Origin: CAYUHJ01 sp964444365
GTDB taxonomy: Bacteria > Planctomycetota > Planctomycetia > Gemmatales > Gemmataceae
Direction of reading: 5' to 3'
NCBI GenBank assembly: GCA_964444365.1
Contig: CAYUHJ010000002.1
Span: 1 to 64,000, forward strand
Length of the DNA stretch: 64,000 nucleotides
Positions within the stretch are counted from its first letter, which is position 1, and each line of letters opens with the position of its first letter. The notes under the pieces are model-generated. The model was not told where the DNA came from. It saw only the letters and a program-made list of their open reading frames with translations, and searched no databases. Both the position numbers and the translations under genes were made by a program. Below are positions 58,755 to 64,000 of this stretch, piece by piece.

Positions 58755-60542
58755 ATGCCCCGCCACAAGTACGCACCGACCCCGCTGTCTTCCGCCGGGG
58801 CGGTGTTGCCCCCGCCGAGCGACGACGTGTACCGGCCGACCCCGTGGGTCGTCCTCGTCCCGCGGTTTCTGGCGTTGATCGCCGCGTGTACCTTTCTCCG
58901 GCTCACGGGTCGGTTCACTCAGGAGCGGGCCGGCCTCCGGTTCGCCGCCCTGGTCCGCAGTCTGGGTCCGCTCTGGACCCGACTGGGGAGCATGATCGCG
59001 TCCCTGTCTGACGTGTTCCCGGCGTGGCTGGCGGCCGGGCTCAAGGCCGAGCAGGCCTGGCCCCGGATCGTGCCGTTCGCCCGCGTCCGGCAGACCATCG
59101 AGGCCGACTACGGCGGGCCGTTGGAACTCACGTTCGCGTCGTTCGAGTCCGACCCCGTGTCCGGCGACAGCGTGTCCCAGACGCACCGGGCGAGACTGGC
59201 CGGGTCGAACCGGGCGGTCCGCGTCCAGGTGCTCCGGCCGGACGCCGTCCTCACCCTACAGCGGAACCTGCGGCTCGTCACCTGGATGATCCGGGCGCTC
59301 AAATGGGGTCGGTTCACTCCCGCCGTCCGGTGGGACGACCTCGTGTCCGAACTGAACCAGAGCGTCGCCGCCGATACCGACCTGCGATACCGCGTGGGCC
59401 ACTCGAACCGGCTGCGGAAGGTGCTGCGGTCGTACCGCGTCCTGGTCACACGGGCCGTGCCGCGGCTGACGACCCGACACGTCATGGTGTACCCGGAACT
59501 GGCCGGGCCGACGGTGGCCGACCTGGCGGCGGCCCCGCCGGCCGAGGCCTCCGCGTGGCTGCGGGCGAACCGGATCAACCCGGCTCGGGTCGGTGACCGG
59601 CTGTTCCGGGCCTGCATGGCCCAACACATGACCGGGAATCTCCTCCTCGGTGACTGGGGGCCGGACAACCTGATGCTCCTCCGCGGAGGCCGGGTCGCGG
59701 TCGTTCACCTCGACGTCATCAGTTCGCTGGAACGGGACTTCCTCCGCCGGTACGTGTCCGTGCTGCACGCCCTGGCCGGGCGGCAGTACACCCGGGCTGT
59801 GGAACTCACACTCCTGCTGGCCCCGCACATGCCCGCCGTGGACCTGCCGGGGCTGGAGCAGGACATGGTCCGGTCGCTCCGGGAGTGGGACACCCGGGCG
59901 CGGCTGCGGCGGCTGGCCTACCGGGATCAGTCCCTGGCCGTCGCCCTTGCCGGGCTGGCCCGCACGATGGCCGACCGGCAGATCACGCAGGCCCCGGTCT
60001 TCCTGCGGCTGGCCCGGGTGTGGGCCGCCCTGGACGACACGCTCACGGCCTTGTGCCCCGGCCGCAGCTACGAGCGGCTGTTCCGGACCGGGTTCGCCGA
60101 CGCAGAGCGAGGGGCGTTCCGCGGCGGGCTGACCCGGAAGGCGGCGGTCCGCGGGGCGGCCCGGCTGGCCGAGGCGGTCGGCGAGTACCAAGACATGATC
60201 GCCCCGATCCTCCGCCGCGGGGCGATCGCGTACCAGGACGGGATCGGGAACGCGGCCTACGCCCTGGTCCACATCCTCCGCCCGATCCGGATCGGGCTGG
60301 CCGCGTTCCTGCTCCTTTTGCTCCTCCGGATTACCCAGTTCTTTCAACCGGACCTGTTCGCCGCCCTGCCGTACTCGGAATACCTGGCCGGGCTGTTGCA
60401 AGTCCACACGGATTTCGAACAAGAGTTAACCCTCATGGCGACGGCGCTCACGGTCTACGCACTGTGGGTGACGGGGGGGATGGCCCGCCGGTGGGGCCGG
60501 CACAACGTGCAACTGCCCGGCGTAACCTCGACCCGGCTCTAA
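58755..60542 (+). CDS. ABC1/UbiB-like protein kinase-fold protein, degenerate
   Basis: This 595-aa protein resembles the ABC1/ADCK/UbiB atypical kinases. The expected KxGQ region reads LGPLWTRLGSMIASLSDVFP (R-LGS instead of K-LGQ), the VAVKVQRP lysine strand reads RAVRVQVLRPD without the Lys, the catalytic loop appears as LLGDWGPDNLML, and a metal-site-like VVHLDVI follows. These changes suggest a pseudokinase or a much altered ATPase. A hydrophobic segment lies near residues 30-47 and another near 515-530 (LAAFLLLLLLRITQFF), so it is membrane bound. I chose the ATG at 58755. It lies 22 bases before the exporter genes. UbiB proteins support quinone or lipid metabolism; a role in lipid handling here is inferred. 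Confidence 0.72.
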   Translation: MPRHKYAPTPLSSAGAVLPPPSDDVYRPTPWVVLVPRFLALIAACTFLRLTGRFTQERAGLRFAALVRSLGPLWTRLGSMIASLSDVFPAWLAAGLKAEQAWPRIVPFARVRQTIEADYGGPLELTFASFESDPVSGDSVSQTHRARLAGSNRAVRVQVLRPDAVLTLQRNLRLVTWMIRALKWGRFTPAVRWDDLVSELNQSVAADTDLRYRVGHSNRLRKVLRSYRVLVTRAVPRLTTRHVMVYPELAGPTVADLAAAPPAEASAWLRANRINPARVGDRLFRACMAQHMTGNLLLGDWGPDNLMLLRGGRVAVVHLDVISSLERDFLRRYVSVLHALAGRQYTRAVELTLLLAPHMPAVDLPGLEQDMVRSLREWDTRARLRRLAYRDQSLAVALAGLARTMADRQITQAPVFLRLARVWAALDDTLTALCPGRSYERLFRTGFADAERGAFRGGLTRKAAVRGAARLAEAVGEYQDMIAPILRRGAIAYQDGIGNAAYALVHILRPIRIGLAAFLLLLLLRITQFFQPDLFAALPYSEYLAGLLQVHTDFEQELTLMATALTVYALWVTGGMARRWGRHNVQLPGVTSTRL

Positions 60543-60564
60543 CTTCCGCGAACCGAGGTGGAGT

Positions 60565-61716
60565 GTGAAACGGTTGCTGATCGGCCTGGGCGTTGTCGCG
60601 GCGGCGGGAGTAGGGGCGGTGGCCCTCACCGGGCAGAACCCCTTCGCCACCCCGCCGACCGCTCCTGCCCCTGCCGCCGGGCAATCCGGGGTGTCGTGCC
60701 TCGGCCGCATCCGCCCCCAGGGCGACCTCGTCGAGGTCGGGGCTGACGGCTCCCGTCGGCTGGCCTACCTCGCCGTTGGTGAGGGCCAGACGGTCAAGGC
60801 CGGGGACGAACTCGGGTACCTCGACAGCCGGGACGAGTTGGCCGCGTCTCTGGCCTACGCGGAGGCCCAGCTCGCCGCCGGGAAGACGTCCCAAGCCGCC
60901 AAGGTCGCCTCGGCGAAGGCCGATCTGGCGAAGGCCGAACTCGAGCTCCGGGGCGTCGAGGAACTGAACCCGAAGTCGATCCGGTCGCAGGAACTCACGG
61001 TCGAGCAGAAGTCGGCCGACCTGGCGAACGCCAAGCGAGAGCAGGCCCGGTACCAACGGCTCGCGACGGACCAGTCCGTGTCCCGGGAGGGGCTGGAGGC
61101 GAAAGTCGCGGACGCCGTCGCCAAAGCCACCGCCCTGGCCGCCGCCGAAGCGGAACTCGCCCGGCTGAAGGCGGCCCTGCCCATCGACGTCGCCAAGGCG
61201 AAGCAGGGGATCGCCGCCGCGAAGCAGGCCCTGGACGCGGCCGAGGCCGGCGGCGACACCGGACCGCTGGCGAAGAACGTCGAACTCGCCCGGGCGCGGC
61301 TGGCGGCGGCCACCGTCCGCGCGCCGGCGGACGGGGTCGTGGTCCGCGTCCGGACCCGGCCGGGGGAAGCGATCGGCTCGTCCGGCCTGCTGACCCTCGC
61401 CGACACCCGGGTCATGGAGGTGGTGGCCGAGGTATACGAGACCGACTTGTTCCGGATCCGGGAGGGGCAGAAGGCGCGGGTGACCGCGGCGGCCCTGCCG
61501 GCCCCGCTGACCGGCACCGTGTCGTTGGTCGGCCGGCTCATCAACAAGCAGACGGTGTACGACCTGGACCCGGCCGCAGCGACCGACGCCAGGGTGGCAG
61601 CCGTCCGCGTCCGGCTCGACGCGGCGGACCCGGCCGCCCGGCTGCTGAACCTCCAGGTGACGGTGACGATCGACGCCCCTGCGATGGCCGCCCCGCCGAC
61701 CCGGGGCCGGCCGTGA
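60565..61716 (+). CDS. DevB/HlyD-like membrane fusion protein
   Basis: This 383-aa periplasmic adaptor is anchored by an N-terminal transmembrane or signal segment (LLIGLGVVAAAGVGAVAL). It has the biotinyl-lipoyl half-motifs (GRIRPQGDLVEVGA and AADGVVVRVRTRPGEAI), a long coiled coil (about residues 85-235, Ala/Lys/Glu-rich) and a beta-barrel part (VVAEVYETDLFRIREGQKAR). It belongs to the HlyD/DevB type that joins an ABC exporter to an outer-membrane channel. The GTG start at 60565 has a GAGGTGGAG upstream. It overlaps the first permease gene by four bases (GTGA), so the exporter is one unit. Confidence 0.88.
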   Translation: MKRLLIGLGVVAAAGVGAVALTGQNPFATPPTAPAPAAGQSGVSCLGRIRPQGDLVEVGADGSRRLAYLAVGEGQTVKAGDELGYLDSRDELAASLAYAEAQLAAGKTSQAAKVASAKADLAKAELELRGVEELNPKSIRSQELTVEQKSADLANAKREQARYQRLATDQSVSREGLEAKVADAVAKATALAAAEAELARLKAALPIDVAKAKQGIAAAKQALDAAEAGGDTGPLAKNVELARARLAAATVRAPADGVVVRVRTRPGEAIGSSGLLTLADTRVMEVVAEVYETDLFRIREGQKARVTAAALPAPLTGTVSLVGRLINKQTVYDLDPAAATDARVAAVRVRLDAADPAARLLNLQVTVTIDAPAMAAPPTRGRP

Positions 61717-62837
61717 GCGTCCCCCTCGCCCGCCGGAACCTGATCCACGACGCCACCCGGACCGTCCTGGCCCTGGCCGCGGTGACGTTCGCGGTCGTGC
61801 TCCTGTTCATCCAACTCGCCCTCTACGAAACCGTCCGGCTGTCGTCCCACGTCCTGACCGACCTGTTCCGGTACGACGTCCTGCTGGTGTCCGCCAAGTA
61901 CGCCAGCATCCAGGCCCCGGGCACGTTCCCGGTCACCCGGCTGTACCAGGCCCGCGGGGTGCCGGGGGTCGAGACGGCGTGCCCGATCTACTTCACCGGC
62001 CGGCCGTGGCGGGACGCCGAGACCGGCGGGCGGAACACCATCCTGATCGTCGGGGCGTCCCCGTCGGACCCGGTGTTCGCGTCCCCGGAGATCGTCGCCC
62101 AACTGCCCCGGCTCCACGAAACCGGGACCGCCCTGATGGACCGGCGGACGCTCCCGGTGTACGGCCCGGTCCGGGACGGGCTGCGGTCCGAGGCCGGCGG
62201 GGACACGCTGTCGGTCGTCGGGCTGTTCAGCAACGGCGGGGGGTACGGGGCGGGCGGCATCCTGGTCGTGTCCGACCGGACCGTCAACGTCCTCGGGTCG
62301 CCGCTCGACGCGGTGTCCCTCGGGCTGGTCCGGCTGACCCCCGGGACGGACCCGGCCGAGGCCGTCGCCGCCCTCAACGCCGCCCTCCCGCCCGACGTCC
62401 GCGCGGTCACCCGGCCGGCCCTCCAAGCCCGGGAAGAGTCGTACTGGGTGAACACCAAGCCGATCGGCATCATGTTCACGTCCGGCATGTACGTCGGGGT
62501 TGCGGTCGGGATGGTGATCCTCTATCAGGTGCTGGCCGGAGACGTCGCCCGGCGGCTCCGGGAATACTCGACGATGCTGGCGATGGGCTACCGCCAAGGG
62601 CAGATCAACGGGGTGGTGCTGCGGCAGGGCGGCATCCTGGCCGGGGCCAGCTACCTCCTCGCCCTCGGGATGTCGGTCGGGTTGTACGGGATGCTGAACC
62701 GGGCGACCGGGCTGCCGCTCGAGATGACCCCGGGGCGGGCCGGCTTCGTCCTCGGGTTGACCCTGTTCATGTCCGCCGTGTCCGGTTTCCTGGCCCTGCG
62801 GAAGCTTCGGGCGGCCGACCCCGCCGACCTGTTCTGA
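61713..62837 (+). CDS. DevC/FtsX-like ABC transporter permease, first copy
   Basis: This 374-aa permease has an N-terminal helix (TVLALAAVTFAVVLLFIQLA), an external domain (about 45-250) and three C-terminal helices (FTSGMYVGVAVGMVILYQVL, GGILAGASYLLALGMSVGL, GRAGFVLGLTLFMSAVSGFL), the FtsX/MacB layout. The ending KLRAADPADLF is typical of DevC proteins. It should form a dimer, or a heterodimer with the second permease encoded seven bases downstream, and be powered by an ATPase encoded next. In cyanobacteria DevBCA exports heterocyst glycolipids. Confidence 0.88.
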   Translation: MSVPLARRNLIHDATRTVLALAAVTFAVVLLFIQLALYETVRLSSHVLTDLFRYDVLLVSAKYASIQAPGTFPVTRLYQARGVPGVETACPIYFTGRPWRDAETGGRNTILIVGASPSDPVFASPEIVAQLPRLHETGTALMDRRTLPVYGPVRDGLRSEAGGDTLSVVGLFSNGGGYGAGGILVVSDRTVNVLGSPLDAVSLGLVRLTPGTDPAEAVAALNAALPPDVRAVTRPALQAREESYWVNTKPIGIMFTSGMYVGVAVGMVILYQVLAGDVARRLREYSTMLAMGYRQGQINGVVLRQGGILAGASYLLALGMSVGLYGMLNRATGLPLEMTPGRAGFVLGLTLFMSAVSGFLALRKLRAADPADLF

Positions 62838-62844
62838 GGCCCCG

Positions 62845-63981
62845 ATGCGCGTCCCCCTGGCGTGGCGGAACCTGACCTCGGACAAGCGGCGGCTGGCCCT
62901 GTCGCTGGCCGGGATCGCGTTCGTCGTCCTCCTGATGTTCATGGAGATCGGGTTCCTGAACGGGTTCATGGACACGACGGTTGCCGTGTACAAGCGGTTC
63001 GACGCGGACCTGGTGATGGTCAGCAAGCGGCGGACCCCGGTGTACCCGGACCGGTTCGCCCGCGGCCGGCTGGCCCAGGTGACCGGCCACCCGGCCGTGG
63101 CCGACGCGTTCCCGCTGTACGTCCAGCCCGGCGGGTCGTGGCGGGCGGCCGGGTCCGGGGAGCCGCGCGGGCTGCGGGTGTTCGCGTTCGACCCCCGCCG
63201 GCAGGCGTTCCGCGGGCTGGCCCCGAACCCGGACCTGGAACGCCCCGGGGCGGTGCTCTTCGACACCCTGTCCCGGGATCTGTACGGCCGGCCGGGCGTC
63301 GGTACCCGAGCCGAGCTGAACGGCCGGGACGTGCAGGTGGTCCAGGTCGCCCCGGTCGGGGTGGACCTGGAAACGGACGGCAACGTGGTGATGGGCGAGG
63401 GCACCTTCTTCGGCATCTACGCGCCGGCCGACGCCGGCGGGGTGACCCCGGAGACGGTCGATTTCGGGCTGATCCGCTTGGTGCCGGGGAGCGACCCGGC
63501 CCGGGTGCGGGACGAGCTCCGGGACCGGGTGGCGGCCGACGTGGAGGTGCTGACCGTCGGCGACTACGTCGGCGGGGTGCTCGGGTACTGGAGCCAGAAC
63601 GGGGCGGTCGCGTTCCTGTTCCAGTTCGGGGTGTTCATGGGCCTGATCATCGGGGTGATCGTCTGCTACCAGATCCTGTTCACGGACATCACCGCGAACC
63701 GGATGGCGTTCGCCACCTTGAAGGCGATGGGCTACCGCAACCGCTACCTGATCGGGGTCGTCCTCCGGCAGGCCGGGCTGGTCGCAGTCCTCGGGTTCGG
63801 GACGGGGCTGGGCGCATCGCTTGTACTGTACCGTCTGCTGCACTGGGCGACGGGGCTGTTAATGGACCTGACCCCGGCGCGGGCCGGCGGGATCTTCGCC
63901 CTGACGGTCGGGATGTGCCTGCTCGCCGGGCTGATCGCGGTCCGCAAGATCGTGGCCGCCGACCCGGCGGATTGCTTCTAG
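62845..63981 (+). CDS. DevC/FtsX-like ABC transporter permease, second copy
   Basis: This 378-aa permease is a paralog of the preceding one, with the same layout: one N-terminal helix (LALSLAGIAFVVLLMFMEIG), an external domain, three C-terminal helices (FLFQFGVFMGLIIGVIVCYQ, AGLVAVLGFGTGLGASLVLY, GGIFALTVGMCLLAGLIAV) and the ending KIVAADPADCF. The external domains differ strongly, so the two probably form a heterodimer. The ATG follows a GAGG near the previous stop. DevBCA systems usually carry a single DevC. Confidence 0.88.
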   Translation: MRVPLAWRNLTSDKRRLALSLAGIAFVVLLMFMEIGFLNGFMDTTVAVYKRFDADLVMVSKRRTPVYPDRFARGRLAQVTGHPAVADAFPLYVQPGGSWRAAGSGEPRGLRVFAFDPRRQAFRGLAPNPDLERPGAVLFDTLSRDLYGRPGVGTRAELNGRDVQVVQVAPVGVDLETDGNVVMGEGTFFGIYAPADAGGVTPETVDFGLIRLVPGSDPARVRDELRDRVAADVEVLTVGDYVGGVLGYWSQNGAVAFLFQFGVFMGLIIGVIVCYQILFTDITANRMAFATLKAMGYRNRYLIGVVLRQAGLVAVLGFGTGLGASLVLYRLLHWATGLLMDLTPARAGGIFALTVGMCLLAGLIAVRKIVAADPADCF

Positions 63982-63993
63982 GGGGGCCGCGCC

Positions 63994-64000
63994 ATGTCCG
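63994..64000 (+). CDS. Start of the next gene (probably the transporter ATPase), cut by window
   Basis: An ATG at 63994, 12 bases after the second permease stop and preceded by a G-rich stretch, begins a gene of which only two codons are visible. By analogy with DevBCA operons it should encode the ABC ATPase. The sequence itself gives no further support. Confidence 0.4.

Overview
The window is very GC-rich, densely coded DNA from a planctomycete, most likely of the Gemmataceae. The evidence is two DUF1549/DUF1553 proteins with CxxCH motifs, a DUF1501 protein with a twin-arginine-like leader, WD40 proteins, a FecR/WD40 fusion beside an ECF sigma factor, a redoxin next to a copper monooxygenase-like protein, and many Ser/Thr kinases and hybrid histidine kinases. 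No tRNA, rRNA, transposase, phage gene or CRISPR array was seen.

Layout. 1-2641: 3' part of a hybrid histidine kinase (+). 2781-9148: a tight minus-strand operon, transcribed as DUF1501, WD40, DUF1549/1553, ECF sigma, FecR-WD40. 9276-17961: a minus-strand locus that I read as a bilin/globin cluster: Ser/Thr kinase, degenerate histidine kinase, [2Fe-2S] ferredoxin, V4R protein, small Pro/Ala-rich protein, second V4R protein, two phycobiliprotein-like globins (BBAG type), heme oxygenase, and a ferredoxin fused to a Ser/Thr kinase. A sigma-54 activator lies directly upstream (18214-19626). 19998-24841: redoxin, copper monooxygenase-like protein, small genes and a second DUF1549/1553 gene ending at a strong terminator. 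24900-25691: PhzF-like gene (-). 25903-26876: rpsL and rpsG with an unusual repeat-rich spacer and a strong terminator. 27127-35831: a chemosensory operon (-): TPR-receiver protein, unknown protein, CheY-like regulator, CheW-like protein (possibly interrupted by a stop codon), MCP, CheR, Hpt-CheB fusion, double CheW; no CheA is present. 36247-57909: a trans-AT polyketide synthase locus (P450, two giant subunits, discrete acyltransferase, Sfp-type PPTase). 58004-64000: two small proteins, a degenerate ABC1/UbiB-like protein, and a DevB/DevC-type exporter that runs off the window end.

How the genes may work together. In the bilin locus, heme oxygenase would make biliverdin using electrons from a ferredoxin, and the bilin would bind the two globins. 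The kinases, V4R proteins and sigma-54 activator point to sensing rather than light harvesting. In the polyketide locus the free acyltransferase loads all five carrier domains, which the PPTase activates. The chain passes KS1-cMT-ACP, KS2-KR-ACP, KS3-DH-ACP, KS4/FMO-KR-ACP and KS0-DH-ACP and is released by a thioesterase. The neighbouring DevBC exporter recalls heterocyst-glycolipid loci of cyanobacteria.

An unusual structural feature is that palindromic repeats of several families sit in frame inside the interdomain linkers of the larger PKS subunit; two of the families also have copies outside genes in this window.
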